Counted from the stretch's first letter, positions 34,176-45,795 are shown. The stretch is 64,000 bases of DNA from Sorex araneus (GCF_027595985.1 NC_073304.1:45071637-45135636); one strand, 5' to 3'. The notes: a model not told the origin generated them from the sequence alone. Translations and numbers: made by a program.

Positions 34176-36165
34176 GAACCCCACACGCCCCATGGCTGTG
34201 GGTGGGAGACTGTGGTAGGCGCTTCTCTGGATCCTGTTCATTCCCTTTTGGTTTTATTCTTTGAGTCAGTCCCTCAAACGGTCAGGTGAACAGGCTTCCT
34301 GCTGGATCGCCTCAGAAGCCAACCTTTGAATGGGAGACTAAGTCAGAACAGCCTCAAACGTGCCCGAAGGGCAGAAGTGCCACTCATCAAAGCTCCATTC
34401 ACAGCACTGAGCCCTGGAGCATCCTTTGCAGCCTTTGAGCCTGGAGCCACAGCGGCAGGTCGCATTGTGGCAGGCTGGCAACGGGGGAGCTCCGGGTGGA
34501 AGAAGCTCAATTCTGGATGCGCTAAGGGAGGAGGAAGGATTGAGGAGCTCTGGGTGGTGGGGTGTGAGCACCTGGGTCTCTGCAGTGAGCCCTGGCAAGT
34601 GGTCAGTGCCACGACTCTGTGTCCACTCTGGCACTTCAGGTTCCTCAGAAATCCCAGGAAAGGGGGCCAGTTGATATTTGTTATGGTAGCAGTTGGCCCC
34701 AAAGGCAACTGGGGCTGCCAGGTGACAGGCGAGAACTGCAGTTTCCAGCAACCCCGAGTGTCACAGGTGAAGGCAGGCATCGCTGTGACCGATGGGGTGT
34801 GTGAGCAGAAGGCACCTGTGTGGTCTCTTCCTCAAGACCACATGCTGCTTTTCATCTGAGCCAGCAATTGCCCATCTGGTGGCAGTTGTGTCGCAGCCTG
34901 GGTTCCAGAGTAAATCAGAAGGCACAGAGAACCGAGAGGGACACACAGATGGGGCAGGGAAGTCTGTGATAAACCACTGGTCGCTGTGTTGAGCAATCAC
35001 TCTGCTAAGAGTTTACTCAACCTGAGACCCAGAGTCCCAGAGCCTGGTGGGCACGCAGGGCATCTGCAGGATGGAGGCTTTGCGGGCAGGTGCCCAAGCC
35101 CATCATGGGAGAAATGGTGGCTGTGGTTCTGAGCCACTCACTCTGCCTGGCTCCCTGGCTCCCGTAGGCGGGGGTCCTAAAAGACCGAGGGGGGTCAGTG
35201 CTTGGTCTTTGTTCTCAAATGGTTGATCAAAACGGGTTTCTTTACCTCTATGGAAGCTGCAGAAGTGTATGACTCCATAGATACTGTTCGAGAAGAAGAG
35301 CAGGAGCCCTTTGTGCTCAGAAAACACATTAGAATTGCCTGGAGCTTGTGACTGCTGTTCCCTGACTGTGCCTGGGTCACCCAAGCAAGTCTCTGGGGTG
35401 GGATCTGCAGCCATGGTAAAGCTCATCCTCCCCCACTGTGGCTGCAGTTAGCACATGTCCTGAGATGGCCATTTTGCAGGATTCCCCTGTCCACGTGGAG
35501 CCTTGCATCTCTGCTGGCCAAGGAGGTTGGACACAGAAGTCCCACAAATACACCACAGACTCCTTGGTGCAAAGCACCTATGGGCTCTCTGAGGCCAGAC
35601 AGCCACGGGCTATACCAAGAACAAGAAGAGGGAGACAGACCTGGAACTGAACCCCCGGACACCCCCTACTCTGCAACTGTTCATGGGCCTGACGCCTCCG
35701 AGACTCCATTTCCCTGCCTGCAAAGCTGGGGTCACCTGACGCTCATTTCACTGACTCAGTGGAAGAGTCTCTGCAGAACTATCAGCTATTCATCATCTCT
35801 CCCTGATGACTTGTTTTGAACGAGGACGCAAGTGCAGTTTTGTAACTTTCAGGCTGGCCTCTTTCTGTGGTGAACCAGACCCAAGGCTGAAGTCTGGGAA
35901 GTGTGCTGGACCCTTGATTCCCTGCTCACCCTCATGTCTGGGTCATCATTATTCACAATACCTCAGCCCCATCTCCAGGGCTGGGGGTCTGCCCCGTACT
36001 CTCTTCTGATACCTTCTCCATCCCAAGGACCAGTCACACATGCTTTGGCCCCTGTGGTTCCCACAACTTCATGTTTCTTCTCCTCTAACCCATTTCCCCA
36101 GAAGTAGCCAGAGTGATCTTTCTAAAATAGAAATCTCCTTACGGGATATTAAAGCAAAATTTCAA
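34176..36165. other. Unique GC-rich intergenic sequence
   Basis: Two kilobases without young repeats. Several overlapping open frames on both strands, none with recognisable homology. Confidence 0.45.
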
Positions 36166-36777
36166 GTTGTAATCATTAAAACAGTGGGGGTGCTGATGCA
36201 TGAATAGGCATGCAAAGAAAAATAGAAGTCCAGAAATAGACCTAAAGATAGAGGAAGATGGTATGTTACAAAAGTGGCATTTCAAACTGGTGGAGAAAAG
36301 ATAGATGAGCCAATAAATAACCTGGGCACAACTGGGTGGCCATTTTTGCATAGAAATAAAATTAAATCCATACCTCATACCTTACACAAAGATGGGTTCA
36401 AAGACATGAATGTGAAAAAGTGAACTCATCCAAGTCCTAGAGGAAAACATAGTCTCCCTCAAAGTGCATATTAAAAACAGGATTCAAAATCCAGAGGACA
36501 TCAAAGAAGAAATCAAGAAAGTCATGCTAAAAACTTTCTGTGGCAAAAATAAAGCAAAAAAATTCTTCAGAGATCAGCAGCAATCAAAAGACTAAGAAAA
36601 GTATTTTTAACTTGTCTCAGATGGAAGATTAACTTCCCCAATATACCGAGAACTTTTGTAAATTGATAAAAAAAAAAGAACAGTAACAATAACTTTATGC
36701 CAAAATAGGCAAATATAGGGACAGAGAGTTCAAAGAAAAATGCTAAAGACTATTAGGTATATAAAAATATGTGTGTG

Positions 36778-36952
36778 TGGGCTGGAGACATAGTATAGTG
36801 GGTGGTGCACTTGCCTTGCATGGGGCTGAACTGGGTTCAATCCCCAGCACCCTATATGGTCCCCTGAGCCCACCCGGAGTGATCCCTGAACGCAGAGCCA
36901 GGAGTAAGCCCTGATGCAGCAGGGTGTGGCTCCCAAAGAAAAATAAAATAAA
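36778..36952 (+). mobile_element. Shrew SINE inserted in the old L1
   Basis: GGGGCTGGAGACATAGTATAG head and CAGGGTGTGGCTCCCAAAG tail. Confidence 0.9.
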
Positions 36953-36954
36953 AG

Positions 36955-37109
36955 TGTGTATGTGTATGTGTATCTGTGTGTACATGTATGTGTGTATATG
37001 TGTGTATGTGTGTGAATGTGTGTATATGTGTGAATGTGTGTATATGTGTGTGCGCGCATGTGTGTATGTGTGTGTATGTGTGTATATGTGTGTGTATATA
37101 TGTGTGTGT
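36955..37109 (+). repeat. (TG)n/(TGTATA)n array
   Basis: About 155 bp of TG-rich repeat grown between the tail of one SINE and the head of the next. Confidence 0.92.
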
Positions 37110-37245
37110 GGATACAGCTCAGTGGGCTGAATACATGCTTCTCATGCAGGAGACCCAGCTCGACCCCCAGCACCACATGGTCCCCTTTGGGATTGCCATG
37201 AGTAACTTCCGAGCACTACTGGGTATGGTCCCAAAACAAAATCAA
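37110..37245 (+). mobile_element. Old SINE following the TG array
   Basis: GATACAGCTCAGTGGGCTGA head and CGACCCCCAGCACCACATGG B-box region. Confidence 0.75.
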
Positions 37246-37330
37246 AAAATGCTCATTGTCACTCAAAATGAGCAAAGCAAATGAAAAGGACACACATGAT
37301 TTTTTACTGTTGAACTGGAAAAAATATCGA

Positions 37331-38268
37331 AATGTTGCTGAGAGTACAGGAAATAAGCACCAATATCCTCTCCCTCTGCAAGAGTCAGATGATGGAAGGT
37401 GCCGTGGACAAAATGCTAAATAGGATTTGTTATGGCTGGGATTATTTGTTGACTCTAGGACTCAGTTATTTCACCAATCCCCAATCTGTGTTTTGTAGGT
37501 TTGGTGATATCTACAGTCATTAAGTAAAGATTACCCTGCATGACACAGGTGGGCTTCATCCAATTGAAGAATTAAAAACTCAGGTTTCTGGGGGAAGGAG
37601 CAATTCTGTCTCGTGGCTGAACCCTCACCTTCTGCCTGAGTTTCCAGCCTGCTGGCCTGTCTGCAAATTTCAGGCTTGCAAGTCCCACAGTCTCTTACAT
37701 TCATCAAACTCCCTCTCCTAGAATCTGTATCCTTGTATCCTTGGAGAAGCCTGACAGAACAGTCTTTCATCCTGCAATCCCACATTCCCCAAGGGAAAAG
37801 CTTGGGGCCGGGAGGTGACTCAGTGGTCAAGCACAGGGCCTTGTGCGTGTGAGGCCCTGGCTTCCACCCCAAAAATCCTGGGAGTGGCCACCACAATGAT
37901 GAAGACGCCTATGAAAAAGTTACAGGAATTTACAGAGACGAGTCCCCCATAGCGATGGGTTTCCAAAATCAGATTCCCAAGAAGGAAGGAAAGTAGCGGC
38001 ACAACTTGCGTTGCATAGCATGTAGGGTGTGTGTGTGTGTGTGCATGTGTTGGTTTATGACACTTCCAGTAGAGATAGCAGAGTCCCTCCTGCCCCAGAC
38101 ACCCCCAAGCCAGATGCTGCCTGCACCAGCCTCAGGCCAGACCTTTCCTCCATTCCCTGTCCTTTCTGTGCCTCAGCCTCCGTGCCCTCACTTTCTTATA
38201 CTCTCTGCCCCCATTCTGGATACTCTGAGGCTCTCCGAGAGGTTGCTCTGGCCCGAAAGGCCTCACTG

Positions 38269-38270
<2 letters not shown>
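37331..38270. other. Intergenic sequence with a SINE scrap
   Basis: Partial SINE head at about 37803-37885 (GGGGCCGGGAGGTGACTCAG). (GT)n at about 38027-38042. No gene. Confidence 0.5.

Positions 38271-38330
<60 letters not shown>
38271..38330 (+). repeat. (AC)30 microsatellite
   Basis: Sixty uninterrupted bases, the longest microsatellite in the window; it abuts the poly(T) end of the next SINE. Confidence 0.98.
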
Positions 38331-38333
<3 letters not shown>

Positions 38334-38339
38334 TCACTT

Positions 38340-38507
38340 TTTTTTTTTTTGACATGCCAGACGGTGCTCAGGAATCACTCCTGGCTCTGCACTCAGATAT
38401 CATTCCTGGTGGTGCATGGGGGGACCATATGGGATGTTGGGGATCGAACCCAGGTTGGCCGTGTGCAAGGCAAGCACCCATACCTCCTGTACTATCACTC
38501 TGGCCCT
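38340..38507 (-). mobile_element. Shrew SINE
   Basis: GGTGCTCAGGAATCACTCCTG body, GATCGAACCCAGGTTGGCCG and CTGTACTATCACTCTGGCCC. Confidence 0.94.
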
Positions 38508-38509
38508 TG

Positions 38510-39130
38510 ACTAGCTGGTATTTGATTTCCAGATGCCGGCCAGGTTCCTCAGGAAGCACAGTGTAGAGCTCTGCCTGCCAGGCCTCAGGGGGCCGTAGTG
38601 GAGGCTGACAGTATTCCTCCTCCCCCTGCTCACTTTGCCCCCTGAACTCCTACAACCCCAGCTGAGAGCCTGATAAACTCCTTTCTGCAGCTTGCAGGAT
38701 GCCTCCATCTCCTGAGATGGACAAAGGGAAGACTCATCAGCACCCCGCTTTCCCTGACAAATGCACAAGAAATTTGGAGCTTGTGTCCTGCAGGGACCAT
38801 CCCATCTCTTGACATGTCACTGTCTAACATCTGGGCCTTGAGATGCTTGATATGAGCCAGCTAGGAGATAAAGCCACTGGATTCTTGGTTTCTGAGGTCT
38901 TGCCCTCCGGCTGGCCACAGAGGGAGGGAAATGATGTCACGTGTGTGCGCTTCATTGTTCTCATTCTCTTCAGGCTGTCCTTCACATTCCAAATTATGGA
39001 TGAATAACAGGTTCATAGATTAATGCCAGAGGCACTCCTTGGTGGCCAGGGCCAGGCACCCCATAACAAGTATTTTTGATGAACAGATAGGCACCACAGA
39101 TAACAAAAGAGAAGGTCCCATTATTATTTA
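38510..39130. other. Unique intergenic sequence
   Basis: No gene recognised; a weak MIR/LINE 3'-end likeness near 39040-39090. Confidence 0.4.
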
Positions 39131-39140
39131 TTTATGTATT

Positions 39141-39462
39141 GGCTTTGGGCCACACCTGGCGAAGCTTAAGACTTTTTATTATTTATTTTGATTTTTAGAT
39201 CACACCCTTCGATGCACAGGGGTTACTCCTGGCTCTGCACTCAGGAATTACCCCTGGTGGTGCTCAGGGGACTGTATAGGATGCTGGGAATCAAACCTGG
39301 GTTAGCTGCGTGCAAGGCAAATGCTCTACCCGTTGTGCTGTTTCTCCAGTCTTAAGGCCTGTACTGAATCAGGTAATCACTTTTGGTGGTGCCCAGGATT
39401 GAACCAGAGTTGGCCACATGCAGAGCAAGCACCTTTTTCCTCACGGACTCTCTCTCTGGTCC
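39141..39462 (-). mobile_element. Old SINE split by a younger SINE
   Basis: Outer element: 39141-39170 (GGGCCACACCTGGCGAAGC) and 39357-39462 (GGTGGTGCCCAGGATTGAACC). Inner SINE 39171-39350 with CTTAAG on both sides (39165-39170, 39351-39356). Confidence 0.85.
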
Positions 39463-39469
39463 AGGATGG

Positions 39470-39655
39470 ATTTTGTTTTGTTTTGTTTTGTTTTGGGATC
39501 ATACCCAGGGATGCATGGGGCTTACCCCTGGCTCTGTGCTCAGGGATCACTCCAGGCAGGCTTAGTGAACCATATGTGGCATTGGGGATTAAACCCTGGT
39601 CAGCTGTGTGCAAAGCAAATGCCCTACCGACCGTACTATAACTCTAGCTCTGGAC
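39470..39655 (-). mobile_element. Shrew SINE with (TTTTG)n
   Basis: GGATCATACCCAGGGATGCAT body and CCGTACTATAACTCTAGCTC head; third SINE in one direction. Confidence 0.9.
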
Positions 39656-40573
39656 CAAGGTGAATTTTATTTTATCTTATTTTATTTTTGAAGGATTTAA
39701 AGTTCATCTGACTTCACTTCAGAGAAGTCAGCTTTTTGTTTTTGTTTTTTTGAAAGGGAAATCTGGAGCCATCTCTTGTTGGTGCAAACAGGGACACTAG
39801 TGCCAACTAAGGTCCCCTCTGGGGGTGTATACAGGGGTTCCTCTGCCACCCTGGATCCCAGTGGTTCCATGCGACCATTTTGCTAAGCAAAACTCTAGCT
39901 TTGTTTCTCCTGGATTGGATTTAGAAAAATAAGGCCTCCCCAAGCTGTGGCGCGCTATTTTAGAACATACTCTCTGAGTCAAACGTAAACACAAAGCTGT
40001 CTCTTCATAAAGTAGGAGCTTTATGAGGGTGCCAGAATGTTGCTCTGTCGGCTTTCAAAAGTGAAGTAGAAACTACTTTGGAGAGAAAAACATTCCGAGA
40101 AGGAAAGTCTCCAACATCTAGCGCCCAGGTTGACATCACAGAGAAGCCTGTGTCGGTGTCCAAGAGTCGCCAGGGCCCGGCTTGGTGTGGGGGTGGGGCC
40201 CCCGGGACCACGCATGGAACGTGTTTCCCGGTGGCACATTCCTTCCCCCCAGTAGAACCCACATTAGTAACTGGCAAGTTTGCAGTGTCTCCTGTTCCCG
40301 TTTAACCCCATCTTCTCCCTTCTATGCCTGGGCCCCAAATATCTAGAGAGGTGCCCCACGCAGAGGAGCCATCCCTGTCATAAGCCGATGAACCGGAAGC
40401 TGGGGTTTGGGGATTGAACTAGGGCTGGGCAGAAGCCAACAGTGCCTCAGTGTGTCTGTGAATCGCGGGGCTCCGGCCCTAGCAGGACCATTTCCAAAAG
40501 CTGCCTCAGGTCAGTGCAAAAATGCTCCCCTTTCAACAAGGCTCCTTTCTCAAGTGTTTCGTTTTCAGCTTAC
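39656..40573. other. Unique intergenic sequence
   Basis: No gene recognised. Confidence 0.4.
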
Positions 40574-41043
40574 AAAAATGACTAGTGTTACCAGGAGGTT
40601 GGCTCCATAGCTTGGAAGCTGGCCTCACACGCTGGGGGAAAGTCAGCCAGATAGAGAGGGGAACACCAAGTAATATGTGATTGGAGATCCTGCGCGGGAA
40701 GGGAGATGCACGCTGAAAGTAGACTAGAGACTGAACAGGATGACCACTCAATACCCCTATTGCAAACCACAACACCCAAAAGGAAAGAGATATCTCAAAT
40801 TGGAATGCCCCGCCACAGAGGCGGGGTGGGGTGGGGGGATGGGATTGGGGGGATGGGAGGGATACTGGGTTCATTGGTGGTGGAGAATGGCCACTGGTGG
40901 AGGGATGGGCTCTCAAACATTGTATGAGGGATTAACAAGAACAAAAATGTGTGAATCTGTAACTGTACCCTCACTGTGACTCACTAATTAAAAAATAAAT
41001 TAAAAAAATTAGAAATGTAAAAAGAAAAAATGACTAGTGTTAC
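40574..41043 (+). mobile_element. L1-tailed element with 18-bp target-site duplication
   Basis: Insert 40592-41025, flanked by AAAAATGACTAGTGTTAC at 40574-40591 and 41026-41043. Same type as 32048-32505 but in plus orientation and about 30 bp shorter at its 5' end. Contains a 7-bp hairpin CCCCGCC-ACAGA-GGCGGGG at 40808-40826. Confidence 0.94.
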
Positions 41044-41410
41044 ACCACACATAGAGTGGGAAGCTCGCCAACCCCCTGTGATTCCACACTATTATAAATC
41101 AACCATGGCAGTGACAACAAAGAGAGTGAACAAAGTACACTGGTCATTCTTGGGCTGATTTCTAGAGCTTCCCCAGGCCTGGTGTCGGAGACTTTTACAT
41201 TGATGGAGGGGAGATGCTGATAGCCAAGGTCCAGGCATCTCATCCTGAGGGTAATTGCCCAATCCGGTTTGGGAGGCTGACTCGAGAGCTTAGGGAACCA
41301 GGTTCCTTGATAGCAACTTGGGAGAATAATTTTATGTCTTGAATCGATAGTGACTCACAAAAGTGGTTTTGTACAATTGAGACTTGGACATTGCCAGTTT
41401 GACCTGCATT
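41044..41410. other. Unique intergenic sequence
   Basis: Nothing recognised. Confidence 0.4.
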
Positions 41411-41414
41411 AGTC

Positions 41415-41712
41415 TTCCTATTTGGGGTGTGGTGGGGACTCCCAAGTGGGGCTCAGGTGGTCCAAGGACCCCAGTGGGAATTCTCAGCCAGCTGGGCTGA
41501 GGGTTCAGCTGTGGATATGATGCTTCTCGGGCCATCCCAGCAGTGCTGTGGGCCTTGGTTACTTTTTTTACCTTACCCAATGGTGCTCAGGTGCTCTGGC
41601 CGTGCTGGGGCAGGGGGCGGAAGGGGAAGGGGCATGCAGTGTCAAGGGTCAAACTCAGGGCGTGTGCATGTAAAACATGAACTCCAGTTCTTTGAGCTAT
41701 CTACTCAGCCCC
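41415..41712 (-). repeat. Old SINE-related repeat
   Basis: TATTTGGGGTGTGGTGGGGAC, CCAATGGTGCTCAGGTGCTC and GAGCTATCTACTCAGCCCC. Confidence 0.6.
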
Positions 41713-41714
41713 CC

Positions 41715-43140
41715 CCAGCCCCGACCTGCCAAATAGTTGTTCCTCCTCACCTGCAGGGTATGCATTCAGTTTCAACAACCCACAGGAGCCTGCTAGCTGA
41801 ATCTGGATGTGTGGAACTCACCAGTATAGGCACTGCCTATCAGGGACTGAGCACTTGGGAGGCTTTCTTTAAGCCTAGAGGCACAGTCCTGAAACAAATC
41901 CTCCACAGAAGCTAAGGGATGATACCAAGCTTTGTGTGTGCATGGGGGTGGGGGTGGGTGGGGTAAAAGGTTATATAAGAACAGGGTTAGCAACCCAAAA
42001 CCATGTATTTGTCAAGTTGACCATTTTACTTAACAGTGTATCCTGTGATTGGAAATGAAGCCGTTGCTATAAGGCAGAATTCATGGACAGTTTGAGCAGC
42101 CACTGATGAGGAAGCAGATGGCAGAGCACACCGTTCTTTGAGCCAGTGGTTTCTGAGCATTGTGCCATGTGGCTAGCAACAAGCAGGGCTGATAGCAGAG
42201 ACTGGTGTCATGCATTGTGCTGAGAAAGGAAAGAGGGCCAAGCTATGGTCTGCTACATGGGCTGCCAGATAGGCAAGGCCCTCCTTGCCACGTCTCCCTA
42301 GGTAGATGTTTCTTTAATGGACAGGATTTCTACCAACCCCCTTCCCTCAACCGCTGGGGATAGTGTGGGCTTATCAGGAGTCAAAGATAATCAGTAGATG
42401 GTTACTGCATAAGGTACTGAATCAAGTGCCTTAAGTCATGTGTGCGACTCTGGATTCTTTTGGTATGCCAGCTTGGGACTTATTGGCACGAAGTATCTCA
42501 TTCTGACTCCCTGGCTCAAACCTGCTGCAGCCTCTTCCGAGCAAGGATACTCCACAGGTGTCAATAATCCTTCCTATATAAATTAAATAAAATCTCTATC
42601 AAGAGGGGACTGCTAGGAAGCATTCTCATACTTTTACTCCATGAGTTTTCTCTCCAGGACCTGAGCATTCTATTGAAAGGTCTCTGGAAAGTTGTTTTGC
42701 TGACCCTGATTCAATCTCTAACACCATGTGTACCCCCACCCCTACCCACCACCTAAGCACAAGGCCAAGAATAACCCCTTAACCCCACCCTGTGTGCGCC
42801 CTAGCCCAATATCACCCTTGCACTTCCCCTCATTTCACACATCTCAAAAGCAAAGCCTGGTTTTTCCCTCCCTGTACATTTCTGCCCACTCCCCGCTTTT
42901 ATGATTCTGAGTTGCATTCTGAGATAATACTGAATTATCTGAAAACCTACATTTTCATGCAGGTTTATCTTTAGGAAGTATTTTAGCTCACATCTCAGCT
43001 TACAAGGCACTTTTCTATGTTTCCAGTGACCAGTGTGTTGTTTGCATGTCCTTGCTCAGCTTGAACCTGATGAAAAGGGAGTCGCTGTGTGGCCGTTGTC
43101 ACAAGGGCAAGTTAGTTGCGGTTGCCACAGAGAAATTTTG
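41715..43140. other. Mostly unique intergenic sequence
   Basis: A degraded plus-strand SINE at about 42690-42800 (CCTGATTCAATCTCTAACACC). No gene. Confidence 0.45.
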
Positions 43141-43149
43141 GATCAATAG

Positions 43150-43625
43150 GCTCTGATGACAACCTCTATCACCTGTATCACCGGTCATCCCATTGATCAT
43201 TGATTTGCTCGAGTAGGCTCCAGTATCGTCCCTGTCATGTGCTTTTTCCTTTTTTGCTTTTTGGGTCACACCTGTCGATACACTAGGGTTATTCCTGGTT
43301 CTGCACTCAGGAATCCCTCCTGGCGGTGCTCAAGGGACCATATGGGATGCTGGGAATCGAACTTGGGTTGGCCGCATGCAAGGCTAACGCCCTACACACT
43401 GTGCTATCACTCCAGCCCGTTGTGTGCTTTTACCAGCCTCTCCTTACTCGTTCTTCCCAACGCTGCCATATTGGGGGCTCTTTCAGGGTCAAGGGAATGA
43501 GGCCCATTATTGTTACTGCTTTTATCATATCAAATATGCCATGGGTAGCTTGCCAGGCTCTGCCATGCAGGCAGGATACCCTCGGTAGCTTGCTGGGCTC
43601 TCCGAGAGGGACGGAGGCTTTTGAG
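43150..43625 (-). mobile_element. Second-type SINE interrupted by a main-type SINE
   Basis: Outer SINE-B body: 43150-43233 (GATTTGCTCGAGTAGGCTCC) and about 43500-43615 (GTAGCTTGCCAGGCTCTGCC). Inner main-type SINE 43247-43418, minus, flanked by GTCATGTGCTTTT (43234-43246) and GTTGTGTGCTTTT (43419-43431), a 13-bp duplication with two changes. Confidence 0.85.
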
Positions 43626-44239
43626 GCAGCCTCTAATTGCCCTACAGGTGCTCCCAGTCTACTGAATGCAAGCTTTTGGTCGACTGGCATGTTGTAACGA
43701 CCTTCACGCTGACAAACACGCACCTGCCTGAGTCTCTGGGCAGCACCTGTTGGTTCACTCTTTGCCGGTTGGCACTGTTGCCACCCGCTGCCATGATGAG
43801 GCGGTGAAGCCTGATTAGTCTCTCCAGCTGTCTTGCTTAATGGACATTAGTATTCATGTAGATGTAATCTCATACTGGAAGGGGAAGTATTAGGATGAGA
43901 GTCAAGTCTATATAGTTGAAGCTCCAAATCCCAAGAAGACTTGTGCTCCTTTCGTAGCAGTTGGAGAATGAAACATGATTTAGAAGACTGAAGGTGGAGA
44001 ACAAGCTGTGCATAATTTCATCTGGGTGACCAGAGTTTATGTTCAGAAACAAGCCCCTAAGTCAGGCGACAGACTTATAGGCTACTCTGGGCACAGACCA
44101 AAGTACACACACTTCCCCACCATTCTACCTTTTAAAAACAAAACAAAAACACAGCTCCTGGCTGAAAACAAAGTTTGTGTAGAATGATCAGGTGGAAACA
44201 GTTTACAGGGATGTTATGCTTCTTCCTCTCAGGCTCATT
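43626..44239. other. Unique sequence just beyond the inferred SAMD4A 3' end
   Basis: No repeat or gene recognised. The true transcript end could lie in here if the 44254 signal is not the last one used. Confidence 0.4.
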
Positions 44240-44253
44240 TTTGAGATTCAGCT

Positions 44254-44259
44254 TTTATT
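44254..44259 (-). promoter_or_regulatory. SAMD4A: Candidate distal poly(A) signal of SAMD4A
   Basis: AATAAA on the minus strand (TTTATT on plus) is the last canonical hexamer before the sequence becomes repeat-rich intergenic DNA. Cleavage would fall roughly 15-30 nt further, near 44225-44240. The call rests on position and motif only. Confidence 0.4.
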
Positions 44260-45789
44260 TTCTAATGGTCACATTGACAAAAAGAAAGACACTCACACAC
44301 ACACCAGTGTTACAAAACCTTGTATTAATCATTTCCCTTCACTTTCAATATAGTTGATATGAAATATAGCCATGATTCTTAGTTACATGGGAGGAAATGA
44401 GTAATAAATACATTGTAGCAAGTTTAAACCACAAGGGCGTTTCACTGGTAACAACATTTGAAAACTGTACACTTGCAAAGAACAGCATCTTCAAACATTA
44501 GTATATCTGTATATCAGTAAAGCTTTTACATGTAACAAACATGCTATTTCCATATATGACAAATTTAAAAAATATGCATTGCTTGGCAACATGAACTAGG
44601 CAAAAATAGTTCTTTGTTCACTAACTTTATACAGGAAAACAGGACGGAAGGCATGCATGTACAATAGGGATGCCTGCATGGGGCATGCAACAAAAGAACG
44701 CTTTTTAAAAGGCAGCTTACATTAAGCATAAATACACGAGGGTTATATATTAATAAGGGAGGAAGTCTTCTGTTTGACATTATTAACATTCCTGTTTTCT
44801 TCCTATTCCTCCCAGAGGAATACACATTCACCTTTAAGTAAAGATAAAGGAATTACAAAAAATAAAAATAAAAACTCACTTTGCAAACATCTCTGATGAT
44901 GTGGAAAAAAAAAACCATTAGTGTTATCATAGCCCCATGTGTGAATTCTCCTTCCCCAGGGCCCTGTTGTAACAGGCACAAATAAAGAGCCTTGATCAGG
45001 CTGCATCCCAGCACCCAGGCTGGAGATACCTGGGCAGTATCTCCCTGGGGCTAATGAGACTTGGGCCTCCACTGCCTTCCCACTCGGTCCTTCTGGTTGC
45101 ATGCCTATGCTTTCAGCTCAGCTCAGCAAGCCGGCCCAGGCTCCTGGAGAGAGATGAATTCTAACCGGGGAACACACATTTCCCAACAGTGCACCGGTAG
45201 TAGCTACAAGAGGTGCAGAAGAGCAAAAGCCCCAGAGAAGGCTCCCATTCTGTAAAAAGGCAGCCCAGGACACCTCAAAAGAAAAAAAAATCTCGTTTTC
45301 CTCAGTGTCTCTTTGAACGAATGGGACCCAGCTGTAGCTCCTAGAGTACCCACAAAGGGACCTTCCCAATGCTCAGGCTCTGAGAGCTTGGTGCAAACAG
45401 CGCCCTCTGCAGGCAAACCCAGCAGCGTCTATATTTTGCTTGCTAGCCCTAGCTGAAAAAGTGAAACTTAAAAAGCACGTGGAAAACAAACAAAAAAAAA
45501 CAGCAGCAATGTTTCATTTCTGGTATACAGTTCATGTATGTCTTCCTACTGTTTCTTAAAAGAAACCACTATGAATAAAAAGCACCAATAAAACATCATA
45601 CACCGTAATATCATTAAACAGGGCTGTCCCTGGGACAGTGCAGAGGGCCACACACACTGTTTAAATCAGGATGAGGGACATGGAGTGAAAGAGATTTTAT
45701 TCTGAGGTGTTCGATGTTTACTATATTTACTTAAAATAAAACAGTTGCATTTTGGGGTCAATGGGTGGATACAAAAAAGGCACTGACGC

Positions 45790-45795
45790 TTTATT
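45790..45795 (-). promoter_or_regulatory. SAMD4A: Alternative proximal poly(A) signal in the SAMD4A 3' UTR
   Basis: A second AATAAA on the minus strand sits inside the AT-rich half of the UTR and could support a UTR about 1.5 kb shorter. Use of the site cannot be judged from sequence. Confidence 0.25.

Larger units (their letters stand above)
36170..37330 (+). mobile_element. Old L1 ORF2 fragment interrupted by SINEs and a TG array
   Basis: Sense L1 words: AGTCCAGAAATAGACCTAAAG, CTTACACAAAGATGGGTTC, GTCCTAGAGGAAAACATAG. It resumes at about 37247 with AATGCTCATTGTCACTCAAAATGAGCAAAGC. All frames are broken. Confidence 0.8.

Noticed and set aside
34326-34859. 177-residue frame on plus with overlapping 137- and 145-residue frames on minus
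   Set aside because: GC-rich DNA with few stops on both strands; no splice structure or homology recognised.
36955-37109. CRISPR-like or other spaced-repeat array
   Set aside because: Simple TG/TA microsatellite with no unique spacers, in a mammalian genome.
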